DNA from: an uncultured SAR86 cluster bacterium
GTDB lineage: Bacteria > Pseudomonadota > Gammaproteobacteria > Magnimaribacterales > D2472
DNA length: 64,000 bases
NCBI GenBank assembly: GCA_902557645.1
Contig: CACEAP010000006.1
Coordinates: forward strand, 1-64,000
Direction of reading: 5' to 3'
Shown here: positions 1 to 7,992 of the stretch, piece by piece
Position numbering within the stretch: the first letter of the stretch is position 1
How the letters are laid out: every line of letters begins with the position of its first letter
Translations under genes and position numbers: made by a program
The notes under the pieces: generated by a model
What the model was told of the DNA's origin: nothing
What the model saw: the letters and a program-made list of their open reading frames with translations, nothing else
The model's database searches: none

Positions 1-1
1 A

Positions 2-271
2 TCAGATTTAGTTTTCTATATTGAAAACATAAATAATAAAGACATCCAAGTTCAGCATATGAAATCAAGGCCTTCCAGCGCACCATCTGAATGGATTGTT
101 CCTAAGGATATGTATTTTGCAGTTGGTGATAATAGAGATAATTCAAATGACAGTAGATATTGGGGCTATATTCCCAAAGATCATTTTATGGGTACTGCTG
201 ATTATATATGGATGACATGGGAGTGTTGGGCATGCATGCCATCATTTAAAAGAGCAGGTGCAATAAATTGA
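2..271 (+). pseudogene. lepB: Signal peptidase I (LepB), C-terminal fragment cut by window start
   Basis: The frame is open from base 2, before the ATG used by the ORF track, and encodes the C-terminal catalytic-domain part of type I signal peptidase, with the conserved box GDNRDNSNDSRYWG near residue 42 and a final WGYIPKD-type strand. It has no own start: the sequence before base 59 is also LepB-like. The matching N-terminal half lies on the opposite strand at 727-1350, so this is one gene in two pieces, with some tens of residues missing between them. Its TGA overlaps the TTG start of rnc, the usual lepB-rnc coupling. As it stands the fragment cannot make an active enzyme. See the junction entry for the likely cause. 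Confidence 0.85.
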
Positions 272-816
272 ACCAAAAGGATCTTGAATTATTAATCGAC
301 TACTCTTTTAATAATCAAGAGCTTTTTGAGATTGCTATTCAACATAAAAGCTTTAATAAAGCTATAAATAATGAAAGACTAGAATTTTTAGGAGATTCAA
401 TTCTCAATGCCGTAATTGCAGAATATCTATACCTTAACTATCCAAACTTTCAAGAAGGAAGACTTACAAGAGCTCGAGCATCTCTTGTAAAAGGTAATTT
501 TTTAACTCATAAGGCTAATGAAATTCAGCTTGAAAAACTGATTAAACTTTCAAAAGGCATGGAAAATCTATCAGATGATAGAAAATTTTCATTATTAGAA
601 GGCGCATTTGAAGCATTAATTGGTGCTGTTTTTGTTGATGGTGGGTGGAACAAAGCTAAGAAAGTTATTTATAAATTATATAAAGATAATTTTAAAGATT
701 TAATGCAAGATGATGATTTCAAGGATTCAAAATCTTTGCTTCAAGAGATAATGCAAGCAAAGGGCATGAGTCCTCCGGTATATAAAACTTATCTTATCTC
801 CCGGTTTACCAATTAA
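268..816 (+). CDS. rnc: Ribonuclease III, truncated in its dsRNA-binding domain
   Basis: Double-strand-specific endoribonuclease that processes rRNA precursors. The N-terminal catalytic domain is complete, with signature ERLEFLGDSILN at about residues 37-48 and the second acidic cluster EGAFEALIGAVF at about 110-121. The dsRNA-binding domain begins (DSKSLLQEIMQ) but homology ends after about residue 174 (PPVYKT). The last 8-10 residues come from antisense lepB sequence beyond the junction, so roughly 45 residues of the domain are missing against a usual length near 225. The start is a TTG sharing bases with the lepB TGA (TTGA). Expected neighbours era and recO are not in the window. The truncation is probably an assembly or amplification artefact. 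Confidence 0.85.
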   Translation: MNQKDLELLIDYSFNNQELFEIAIQHKSFNKAINNERLEFLGDSILNAVIAEYLYLNYPNFQEGRLTRARASLVKGNFLTHKANEIQLEKLIKLSKGMENLSDDRKFSLLEGAFEALIGAVFVDGGWNKAKKVIYKLYKDNFKDLMQDDDFKDSKSLLQEIMQAKGMSPPVYKTYLISRFTN

Positions 817-1350
817 TCTTTTAACAAAAGGTACAGGTTTATGTGGAGGAATAAATACCACAACATCGCCGTATTCTGGATTTTTATCAAAAGCAAAGGC
901 CTTGCCTGTTCTTTCAAGCTTTAAACCATAAGAATGTTTATTGACTAAAATAAAATCTCCAACTTTTAGTCCAGGAATCATAGAGCCTGATGGAATCTGA
1001 TATGGCTCATATGCAAATGTTCTTAAAATAAAAATTAAGAAAATAGGTATAAACCAACTTCTACCTGAAGTTTTTATGAAATTATTTTTAATAAATTTAC
1101 CAATTAACCATATTAGTAAACTAACAATAGTTCCTATTAACAAGATGATGCTCAAATCGCCTGCATTAATAAAAATTCTATAAAGTATTACTAGGCCCAA
1201 AGCGAAACCAATTTTTGATATTAGTCCTTGATTTGGGGTTTGCATTTGATCTTCGGTCTGAGAATCGATTTTTACAGCTTCAAAAGTCCAAACTAGTAAA
1301 CATATAGCCACGCCCATTAAAGCAAGTAAGAAAATAGGGTCTGAAAACAT
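727..1350 (-). pseudogene. lepB: Signal peptidase I (LepB), N-terminal fragment
   Basis: Membrane-bound protease that removes signal peptides from exported proteins. Visible features are an N-terminal membrane helix, two to three further hydrophobic segments within residues 45-110, the catalytic serine box QIPSGSM (Ser about 123) and the catalytic lysine in FVKRLIG (about 177). After GKPGDKIS the reading frame enters antisense rnc sequence and ends with unrelated residues. The ATG has a good ribosome site (AGGAG). It follows lepA with one base between, the standard lepA-lepB operon. The rest of the protein lies inverted at 2-271. Confidence 0.85.
775..805. other. Inversion junction between rnc and lepB
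   Basis: Left of about base 790 the + strand reads as rnc; right of it the - strand reads as lepB. The two coding directions collide inside both genes, at codons for PPVYKT of RNase III and for GKPGDKIS of LepB. Normal order is lepA-lepB-rnc on one strand, so bases 1-790 are inverted relative to the rest and a short piece of lepB is lost. The exact crossover cannot be fixed because the few bases around tataaaactt fit both sides. Confidence 0.75.
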
Positions 1351-1351
1351 A

Positions 1352-3139
1352 TTATTCTCCTGAACTAAAATAATTTAAAAATGCTTCTTGAGGAATAGAC
1401 ACTCTGCCAAGTTGCTTCATCTTCTTTTTACCTTTTTTCTGTTTCTCTAAAAGTTTTTTCTTTCTTGTAATATCTCCCCCATAACACTTAGCAGTTACAT
1501 TTTTTCTTAAGGCTTTAACAGTTTCTCTAGATATAATTTTTGAACCTAATGCTACCTGAATAGGCACATCAAACATTTGTCTTGGTATTAATTTTTGTAA
1601 ATTTTTTGCAATTTCTCGAGCTTTCATCATCGAGAATGATTTATGAACTATCATTGATAAGGCATCAACTTTTTGGTCATTTATTAAAATATCTATTTTT
1701 GTTAAATCTGAAGCTTTAAAACCAATTGAGCTATACTCAATGGAAGCGAATCCTTTGGTTGATGATTTTATTTGATCAAAAAAATCAACAATTACGCCTG
1801 AAAGCGGCATCTCAAATATTATTGATACCTGAGTTCCAAAATAATTCATTTCTTTTTGAATGCCTCTTTTTGCAGTACATAATGTAATAACACTTCCCAC
1901 ATAATCATTTGGTGTTAAAACATTTACAAGCACAATAGGCTCTCTAATTTCATCTATATCATTAGGAGCTGGCATTTGAGATGGATTATCACATTTAAAA
2001 ACACTGCCATCCGTTTTTAAGATCTCATATTCTACTGAAGGTGCGGTTGATATTAGATCCAAATCATATTCTCTTTCGAGCCTTTCTCTAATAACCTCCA
2101 TATGCAAAGTTCCTAAAAAACCACATCTAAAGCCAAAACCTAGTGCATCTGAAACTTCAGGTTCATAAACCAAAGATGAATCATTTAGAATTAGTTTTGA
2201 TAGAGCATCTCTAAATTTTTCATACTCCTCCGAACTTACAGTAAAAAGTGATGCAAAAACTTTAGGATTTACTTTTTGAAATCCTGGAAGGGCTTTAGTG
2301 CTTTCATCATTATAAGAAAGAACGGTATCACCAACAGGAGCACCTTTAATATCTTTGATTCCAGCTACCAGATAACCAACTTCTCCAGCAGACAACATAT
2401 CTGTTTTATTTTTTTTTGGAGAAAATATACCTATTTCATCTGCTATGTAATTTTGACCTGTCGAAAATATTTTAAACTTTTGGCCAGTTTTTAGGGTTCC
2501 ATTCATTATTCTTACAAGAGATACAACACCTAAGTATGAATCAAACCAAGAATCAATGATTAATGCCTGAAGCGGATCTTCCTTGCTGCCAGCTGGTGCA
2601 GGAATATCTTTAATAAGCATATTTAATAACTCCTCTGTACCTTCTCCTGTTTTTGCACTTACTAGTGGAGCATTCATAGAATTAATTCCAATCATATCTT
2701 CAATTTCTTTTTTGACTCTATCTGGGTCAGCCTGAGGTAAATCAATTTTATTTATAACCGGAACAACTTCCAAACCTTGATCAACAGCCGTATAACAATT
2801 TGCTAAAGTTTGCGCTTCAACTCCCTGAGAGCCATCAACTACAAGCAAGGCTCCCTCACAAGCAGATAAAGATCTTGAGACCTCATAGGAAAAATCAACA
2901 TGACCAGGAGTATCAATAAAATTTAATTGATATAACTCGCCATCTTTTTCATAATTAAGAGTTACGGCTTGTGCTTTTATAGTAATACCCCTTTCTCTTT
3001 CAATATCCATTGAGTCAAGTATTTGTTCAGACATCTCTCTAGCTGTAAGGCCACCACAATATTCAATTAATCTATCTGACAAGGTAGATTTACCATGATC
3101 AATATGGGCAATTACGGAAAAATTTCTAATATTCTTCAT
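1352..3139 (-). CDS. lepA: Elongation factor 4 (LepA), back-translocating GTPase
   Basis: Ribosome-associated translational GTPase related to EF-G, acting under ionic or temperature stress. At 595 residues it is full length. The P-loop AHIDHGKST lies at residues 11-19, with switch-II DTPGH and NKID guanine-recognition motifs, EF-G-like domains III and V, and the LepA-specific C-terminal domain ([16 protein letters not shown], lysine rich). It is placed upstream of lepB in the usual operon. A strong hairpin separates it from the mucD-type gene upstream, so it probably has its own promoter. Confidence 0.97.
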   Translation of the reverse strand: MKNIRNFSVIAHIDHGKSTLSDRLIEYCGGLTAREMSEQILDSMDIERERGITIKAQAVTLNYEKDGELYQLNFIDTPGHVDFSYEVSRSLSACEGALLVVDGSQGVEAQTLANCYTAVDQGLEVVPVINKIDLPQADPDRVKKEIEDMIGINSMNAPLVSAKTGEGTEELLNMLIKDIPAPAGSKEDPLQALIIDSWFDSYLGVVSLVRIMNGTLKTGQKFKIFSTGQNYIADEIGIFSPKKNKTDMLSAGEVGYLVAGIKDIKGAPVGDTVLSYNDESTKALPGFQKVNPKVFASLFTVSSEEYEKFRDALSKLILNDSSLVYEPEVSDALGFGFRCGFLGTLHMEVIRERLEREYDLDLISTAPSVEYEILKTDGSVFKCDNPSQMPAPNDIDEIREPIVLVNVLTPNDYVGSVITLCTAKRGIQKEMNYFGTQVSIIFEMPLSGVIVDFFDQIKSSTKGFASIEYSSIGFKASDLTKIDILINDQKVDALSMIVHKSFSMMKAREIAKNLQKLIPRQMFDVPIQVALGSKIISRETVKALRKNVTAKCYGGDITRKKKLLEKQKKGKKKMKQLGRVSIPQEAFLNYFSSGE

Positions 3140-3156
3140 ACTTGTATTATTTTACA

Positions 3157-3185
3157 AGGAAAGCTAAAGACTTATTAGCTTTCCT
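3157..3185 (-). terminator. Hairpin between mucD-type gene and lepA
   Basis: Perfect 11-bp stem AGGAAAGCTAA / TTAGCTTTCCT with a 7-base loop, just downstream of the stop of the protease gene on the - strand. The tract after the stem (TTGTAAAATAAT) is AT-rich but not a clean T run, so it may terminate partially or act as an attenuator or RNA-processing site before lepA. Confidence 0.55.
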
Positions 3186-3205
3186 AGTGTCTATTTATAA
3201 ATTTT

Positions 3206-4597
3206 TTAATTTAATCTAATAGGAACAATGAAACGAGAACCGTTTCTTTTACCAAAAACTGCGACATTTGATCCAGATTCAAGCTTATCGATGGTTGAAG
3301 AGAAAGACTCAACTGTGTCTATTTTATATTTGTATTTCTTATGCTGAATGTGGGAGATAATATCACCTCTTTGAATTTTACCGATAGCAGGTGAACCGGA
3401 AAGAACTCTGGTAACAACTACTCCGTCAGTTAAATTTGCCATTTGAGGATTATCACGGTCTATATCTTCTACCTGGAGGCCTAGCATATCTGGATTTCCA
3501 TCATTTTTTGCTGGTATGAATGGCTTATTACTAGTTGGCAACTCTCCAAGCCTAAAAGTTAAAGTGATTTCCTCACCATCTCTAATAATAGTAGCTTCAG
3601 ATTCTGTGTTTGGTCTAATCTGTCCAACTACATGCGGTAAATCAGAGCTAAATTTTATTTCTTTGCCATCAAAATCAACTATTACATCGCCTGGTAGAAG
3701 GCCTGCATTATCACCGGATTCTCCTTCTTCAAGATCACTTATCAGTGCGCCATAAGGCTTTTCCATTCCTAAAGCTTCTGCTAAATCATTATCTACCTCA
3801 CCAACTCTAACACCCAAATATCCTCTGGCAACAGAGCCTGAATCAATAATTTGTTCAGCAACATCAATGGCAACATTAATTGGTATTGCAAATGCTAATC
3901 CTTGATAACCTCCACTTCTTGAATAAATTTGTGAATTTATTCCTATGACATTTCCTTTTAAATCAAATAATGGTCCGCCAGAATTGCCTGGGTTAATAGC
4001 AACATCAGTTTGTAAAAAAGGTACATAGTTTCCAATATTATTATTTTGAATGCTTCTTCCTTTTGCGCTGACTATCCCTGCTGTTACAGAGAAATCAAAA
4101 CTAAAGGGGGATCCAATTGCTACAACCCAATCTCCAACTCTTAATGAATCACTATCGCCGACTTTAACTTTTGGTAATTTATCTCCATCTATTTTTAATA
4201 CAGCAAGATCGGAAAGAGCATCAACTCCTATAATTTCTGCTACATATTCTCTTCTATCCACCAAGGAGACAATAACTTCTGAAGCCCCATCTACAACGTG
4301 AAAATTAGTTAGTATGTAATTATTATCAAATATAAAACCAGAGCCATAGGCCTCAGCTTTTCTTTTCTGCTGCGGGCTCTCTTCATAGCCTCTAGGTATA
4401 CCAAAAAACCTTTCTAATTCTGGCGGCATACTTCTAAATGAATTTTGAGAACTTACTTCTTTTCTAGAAGTAATATTTACTACTGCTGATGCAGAATCTT
4501 CAACAAGATTTGCTATATTTTGAGGTAAGCCAGAGGCTTGCGCATTAATACATATAGCAAAAAAAGAAATAATTATAATGTTTAAAAAACTTTTCAT
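3206..4597 (-). CDS. mucD: Periplasmic serine protease/chaperone, DegP/MucD type
   Basis: HtrA-family protease for misfolded envelope proteins, in the periplasm. An N-terminal signal peptide (about 1-22, ending near AQASG) is followed by the trypsin-like domain with the triad His in TNFHVVD, Asp in SDLAVLKID and Ser in GNSGGPL, then two PDZ domains (about 255-345 and 370-460). Length 463 fits DegP/MucD. It lies directly downstream of the anti-sigma gene and rpoE (8-base gap), the arrangement of mucD in the algU-mucABCD cluster. This suggests control by sigma-E, although I could not identify a sigma-E promoter. Confidence 0.93.
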   Translation of the reverse strand: MKSFLNIIIISFFAICINAQASGLPQNIANLVEDSASAVVNITSRKEVSSQNSFRSMPPELERFFGIPRGYEESPQQKRKAEAYGSGFIFDNNYILTNFHVVDGASEVIVSLVDRREYVAEIIGVDALSDLAVLKIDGDKLPKVKVGDSDSLRVGDWVVAIGSPFSFDFSVTAGIVSAKGRSIQNNNIGNYVPFLQTDVAINPGNSGGPLFDLKGNVIGINSQIYSRSGGYQGLAFAIPINVAIDVAEQIIDSGSVARGYLGVRVGEVDNDLAEALGMEKPYGALISDLEEGESGDNAGLLPGDVIVDFDGKEIKFSSDLPHVVGQIRPNTESEATIIRDGEEITLTFRLGELPTSNKPFIPAKNDGNPDMLGLQVEDIDRDNPQMANLTDGVVVTRVLSGSPAIGKIQRGDIISHIQHKKYKYKIDTVESFSSTIDKLESGSNVAVFGKRNGSRFIVPIRLN

Positions 4598-4605
4598 TGA
4601 GATTC

Positions 4606-5301
4606 CTATTTTAAATTTATAGAACTAATAATTCTATTTGCTTCTTCTAAAGAGAGATTACCATACAGCGTTATAACCTTTCCGTCTGGTAATGGATATA
4701 AATAAACCATATTTTTTCCTGATCTCCAATATCTTACATTTTTAAGGCCTAAATCTTTTTTTGCAATATGCATATAAAAATTTTCTGAGCCATTTGTATA
4801 ATGTCCTGGTCTATTTGATTTATTTCTAAAGCCAACATTCATAAGATTAGGATTAAATTGATTACTTCTGACTTCATTACTCTGATTTAAAACATTCAAC
4901 ATATGTTCTAATAAACCCTCTTCTATTCTTATAATATTGTCCTTAGCCTCATCACTATTAATTGCAGCTTGTATCTGCGATTGTGCTTCGCTATTAAAAC
5001 CAAGCCTGTTATTGTCCGAAGTGTTTACTAATAAAACTGTTAGCATAATTGCTGCAGCTGCAGACATTCCATTTGATAGCCAGGGTCGATATTGAAGGAA
5101 ATCTGGAAATTTAATAAAAGTTACATTTGTCTTTTTAACGCCTGTTTCAGAATTGCTAATGAGAGCTGAACTTAGTAATGCATAGTCCTTTAGCTTATTA
5201 TCTATATCATCATCACTAATTTGCAATAGAAGATTGTCTATCTCAGAATCAGTAAGCTCACCATCATATAGCGCTGAAAGTTTTTCATTTATATCATTCA
5301 T
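4606..5301 (-). CDS. rseA: RseA/MucA-like anti-sigma-E factor with RseB-like C-terminus
   Basis: The N-terminus (LSALYDGELTDSEIDNLL, about residues 8-25) is the RseA-type sigma-binding helix domain. A single membrane helix follows at about 76-93, so the protein should sit in the inner membrane with a periplasmic C-terminal half. That half (about 150-231) contains GFRNKSNRPG and a final DGKVITLYGNLSLEEANRI, which resembles by eye the last strands of RseB/MucB (DG.qvTvvGevp...a.rIa). No separate rseB/mucB gene lies between this gene and mucD, so sensing and sigma inhibition may be combined in one chain. It overlaps the end of rpoE by 8 bases, indicating coupled translation. The N-terminal call is firm; the RseB resemblance is an inference. 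Confidence 0.75.
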   Translation of the reverse strand: MNDINEKLSALYDGELTDSEIDNLLLQISDDDIDNKLKDYALLSSALISNSETGVKKTNVTFIKFPDFLQYRPWLSNGMSAAAAIMLTVLLVNTSDNNRLGFNSEAQSQIQAAINSDEAKDNIIRIEEGLLEHMLNVLNQSNEVRSNQFNPNLMNVGFRNKSNRPGHYTNGSENFYMHIAKKDLGLKNVRYWRSGKNMVYLYPLPDGKVITLYGNLSLEEANRIISSINLK

Positions 5302-5866
5302 TTGATAATTCCTCTTTAATAAAATCTAATACAGCCTCTCTGGCTCTAAAAATTCTTGACCTCACTGTGCCCACAGGGCAATCAATTATATCTGCAATCT
5401 CCTGGTAGCTCTTTCCCTCATACTCTCTTAATATAAATGGAGTTTTGAGTATCTCAGGCAAGTTAGAAATAAACTCTTTTATGATTTCTGATGTTTCTTT
5501 ACTTTCTATACTTAATTCTGGTGAATCAAAATGTGGATAATCAAAATCTAAAATATCATCAGAAGTATTAAGCTTTTGTTTTTTAAAAGATGCACTAGTC
5601 ACATGATTTTTTGCAATATTTATTGCAACCCTATAAAGCCAGGTAAAAAAAGCACTTTCTCCTCGAAATGAATCTATTTTGTTCCAAGTTCTAATAAAAA
5701 CTTGTTGCGTCAGATCCTCAGCATCTTCTTTTGATTTAACATACCCATAAAGCGCGCTATAAATCCGTGGTTGGTATTTAATCATTAACATTTTAAAAGC
5801 ATCCTGATCCCTTTCTTTTACCCTTTCAATTAAATAGGAATCATCGTTAATATTTTCATTTTTCAT
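5294..5866 (-). CDS. rpoE: RNA polymerase sigma-E factor (RpoE/AlgU)
   Basis: Extracytoplasmic-function sigma factor for the envelope stress response. Region 2 is clear (YQPRIYSALYGYV ... FRGESAFFTWLYRVAINIAKN) and region 4 ends with the helix-turn-helix YEGKSYQEIADIIDCPVG followed by TVRSRIFRAREA, nearly as in E. coli. The ORF track starts at a TTG at 5902. I prefer the ATG at 5866 because it gives 190 residues, the E. coli length, and has AAGGA upstream, though spacing is a little long. It lies immediately downstream of sdhE and is followed by the anti-sigma factor it is presumed to bind. Confidence 0.95.
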   Translation of the reverse strand: MKNENINDDSYLIERVKERDQDAFKMLMIKYQPRIYSALYGYVKSKEDAEDLTQQVFIRTWNKIDSFRGESAFFTWLYRVAINIAKNHVTSASFKKQKLNTSDDILDFDYPHFDSPELSIESKETSEIIKEFISNLPEILKTPFILREYEGKSYQEIADIIDCPVGTVRSRIFRAREAVLDFIKEELSNE

Positions 5867-5906
5867 CTTAAACGTTATTTCCTTATCAATATGACCACTC
5901 AATTAC

Positions 5907-6164
5907 TTAAAAGTTCTCTAATTTGGTAAATTTTTTTAATTTTATATTTATAAAATTTTCATGTTCGATATCTCCTAATGAATGCTTTTTGAATATAAAG
6001 TCATATAAAGTTTGATCGTCATAATCTAATACAGCATTAAAAATAGATATTTCATGCTCTGATAAATCTAACATACCTTTTTCAGAAAATTCTTTTAGTA
6101 ACAAGTCTAGCTCGCGCATGCCTCGTCTGCATTTCCATCTCAATCTATTTATTTGCGCATTCAT
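5907..6164 (-). CDS. sdhE: SDH flavinylation/assembly factor SdhE (YgfY)
   Basis: Small protein (85 residues) that promotes covalent FAD attachment to SdhA. The diagnostic RGMREL motif is at about residues 14-19, preceded by RLRWKCR, and the rest is a helical bundle of the usual size. It is divergent from ygfZ, the same pairing as in E. coli. Here it also sits just upstream of rpoE. Its client genes sdhCDAB are at the other end of this window. Confidence 0.93.
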   Translation of the reverse strand: MNAQINRLRWKCRRGMRELDLLLKEFSEKGMLDLSEHEISIFNAVLDYDDQTLYDFIFKKHSLGDIEHENFINIKLKKFTKLENF

Positions 6165-6206
6165 TGGTTAAAATGTTATTAAAAATATTTATTTTACAAG
6201 AAATTT

Positions 6207-7013
6207 ATGCAATTGAATTTAATTAAAACTGGATCATTAAGTTTAAATACTTATAAGACCCTCAAATTTGAAGGGACTATTGAAAATGTAGAGTCGCTTT
6301 TACAAGGACAAATTACATCAGATATTTCAGAATTAGCTAATAATAATGCTCAATTATCATGCTTATTAGACCATAAGGGTTTCATTCAGGCTGATTTTAT
6401 ATTGGTTAAATTAAATGATGAGATATATTGTGTCATTGAAGAGTCTTTGGTTAACAACTTTATAAATCAGTTGGAAGAGTTTACTAAATTTTACAAAGTA
6501 ATGATTAATCCGTGCAAGCTTGCAGTGCAAGGCATGATTAATAGTACAAATGATGAAAAAAGTGAAGGTTTAACTTTTTTTAAAAATAAAGAATATAAGC
6601 TATCAATATTGCTATCAATATCTGAAAATTTATCAATAGAAAAGAAATTGAGTTTATTGCATTGGAAGGTTGCTAATAAAGTATTACTTAATTATCTTTT
6701 TACAAGTGAAGATATTAATCAATATAGGCCAAATGAAATTAATTATGATAAGTCTAGAGTATCTTTTACTAAAGGTTGTTACAGAGGACAAGAGATAGTT
6801 GCGAGGGTTCATCATTTAGGTGTAAATAGAAGAGAGTTCGTCACTATAATTACTCCATCTGATCAATCTATTGATCCAAATTTTAAAATACATGGAGAAA
6901 TTTTAGAATTTCTTAATTATCAAATCTTTAATACTCATCTTAAACGTGATGATCTAAAGAATAGCAATCTGCCAAGTTCACTAGAGATAATTAGGACGGA
7001 ATATTCCAATTAA
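6207..7013 (+). CDS. ygfZ: YgfZ-type folate-binding protein for Fe-S enzyme maintenance
   Basis: GcvT-like tetrahydrofolate-binding protein that supports assembly or repair of some iron-sulfur proteins such as MiaB. The family signature KGCYRGQEIVAR is at about residues 189-200, with the conserved cysteine. At 268 residues it is shorter than E. coli YgfZ (326), with a reduced C-terminal barrel. It is divergent from sdhE, and its 3' end overlaps the 3' end of ung by 23 bases on the opposite strand. Confidence 0.92.
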   Translation: MQLNLIKTGSLSLNTYKTLKFEGTIENVESLLQGQITSDISELANNNAQLSCLLDHKGFIQADFILVKLNDEIYCVIEESLVNNFINQLEEFTKFYKVMINPCKLAVQGMINSTNDEKSEGLTFFKNKEYKLSILLSISENLSIEKKLSLLHWKVANKVLLNYLFTSEDINQYRPNEINYDKSRVSFTKGCYRGQEIVARVHHLGVNRREFVTIITPSDQSIDPNFKIHGEILEFLNYQIFNTHLKRDDLKNSNLPSSLEIIRTEYSN

Positions 7014-7677
7014 TCGCTTTTTTTCCTTTCGATTTTAAAAACTCATTAGTCCTTGAGAATGGTTTAGAGTTAAAGAATCCTCTATAAGCAGAAAGTGGAG
7101 ATGGATGTGGACTTTTAATAATTAAATTATTTTTTTTAGCGATCAAATTTTCCTTATCTTGCGCTTTAACGCCCCATAATATAAAAACTACTGAACCAGT
7201 ATTGCCAATATTATTTAAAAAACAATCAGTAATTTCCTCCCATCCAATTCCTTGATGAGATCCAGGCTTGGACTCTTCTACAGTCAAAATAGTGTTTAGA
7301 AGTAATACTCCTTGCTTTGCCCATGATTCTAAATTTCCATTTTCTGACTCTTTAATACCTAAATCGTTCTTTAATTCTTTATAAATATTTTTAAGAGATG
7401 GGGGTAATTTAATGCCTTCATTTACTGAAAATGCCAATCCATTTGCTTGGCCATAAGAATGATATGGATCTTGACCAACGATAACAACATTAATGTCTTT
7501 TGGTGCAGAAAAACTTAAAGAACGAAAAATATTATTAATCTTTGGAAAGATATTTTTTTCTGATTTTCTAGAAGCTATTAAAAAATTATTAATAGCATTA
7601 AGGTTGTTTAATTTTGTATTATTTTGCAACAAAAGTTTCCACTCATGTTTTATATTGTTTTCGATTTTATACTGCAT
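6991..7677 (-). CDS. ung: Uracil-DNA glycosylase
   Basis: Family 1 UDG that excises uracil from DNA to start base-excision repair. The water-activating Asp motif GQDPYHSYGQANGLAFS lies at about residues 65-81 and the DNA-intercalation loop HPSPLSAYRGFF with its His at about 190. Length 228 matches the family. The ATG lies 15 bases from the first of three DnaA boxes in the upstream gap, so its promoter may be affected by DnaA binding. Confidence 0.97.
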   Translation of the reverse strand: MQYKIENNIKHEWKLLLQNNTKLNNLNAINNFLIASRKSEKNIFPKINNIFRSLSFSAPKDINVVIVGQDPYHSYGQANGLAFSVNEGIKLPPSLKNIYKELKNDLGIKESENGNLESWAKQGVLLLNTILTVEESKPGSHQGIGWEEITDCFLNNIGNTGSVVFILWGVKAQDKENLIAKKNNLIIKSPHPSPLSAYRGFFNSKPFSRTNEFLKSKGKKAINWNIPS

Positions 7678-7691
7678 AAATCAACAAATTC

Positions 7692-7726
7692 TTATCCACA
7701 GAATCTGTGGATAACTTTATGGATAA
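7692..7726. promoter_or_regulatory. Cluster of three DnaA boxes
   Basis: TTATCCACA at 7692-7700 is a perfect DnaA box. TGTGGATAA at 7706-7714 is a perfect box on the opposite strand. TATGGATAA at 7718-7726 is a third reverse box with one mismatch. The boxes sit about 12-14 bases apart, close to one helical turn, in the ung-serA gap, and an AT-rich tract follows. The cluster could regulate ung, titrate DnaA or be part of an origin; the sequence alone does not decide. Confidence 0.7.
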
Positions 7727-7873
7727 CTTTATATTCTACACATTAAATCCTATAAAATAAGGCTTTTGAAGCGATTGTATAATTTTTATACAGTTATGTT
7801 AAATATTACCGCATTTCAATAGTTTATATAAAATAGTGTAAATACATATAAAATTGTACCATAGACATAGAAA

Positions 7874-7904
7874 GCCCCCAATATCATTTTTTTTTCTTGT
7901 GGGC
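7874..7904. terminator. Possible terminator hairpin downstream of serA
   Basis: GCCCCCAA (7874-7881) pairs with TTGTGGGC (7897-7904) with one mismatch around a T-rich loop. On the + strand it is followed by AAGTATTTTTTT, on the - strand by TTTC. It lies about 90 bases past the serA stop, so a role in ending serA transcription is plausible but weak. Confidence 0.3.
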
Positions 7905-7992
7905 AAGTATTTTTTTAATTAAATGCTAATAAAATAAATTCCTAGAATACTTTTTTATAAATTCTGTTTATTTTAGCTATATAAATTAATAA

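Larger units (their letters stand above)
7678..7992. other. Non-coding gap ung-serA (315 bases)
   Basis: This is the longest gap without a gene in the window. It contains the DnaA-box cluster at its left end, an inverted repeat TGTATAA/TTATACA at 7776-7792, an imperfect GC hairpin at 7874-7904 and long A/T tracts. No open frame with a ribosome site and no tRNA-like clover-leaf is visible. An unrecognised small RNA cannot be excluded. Confidence 0.6.

Noticed and set aside
7776-7792. Inverted repeat TGTATAA/TTATACA considered as an operator or terminator
   Set aside because: All-AT stem in a very AT-rich gap, no T run and no clear relation to a promoter; too likely by chance.
7678-7992. Possible 6S RNA or other small RNA in the ung-serA gap (6S RNA lies near serA in E. 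coli)
   Set aside because: I could not trace the long bulged helix of 6S RNA; a covariance-model search would be needed.
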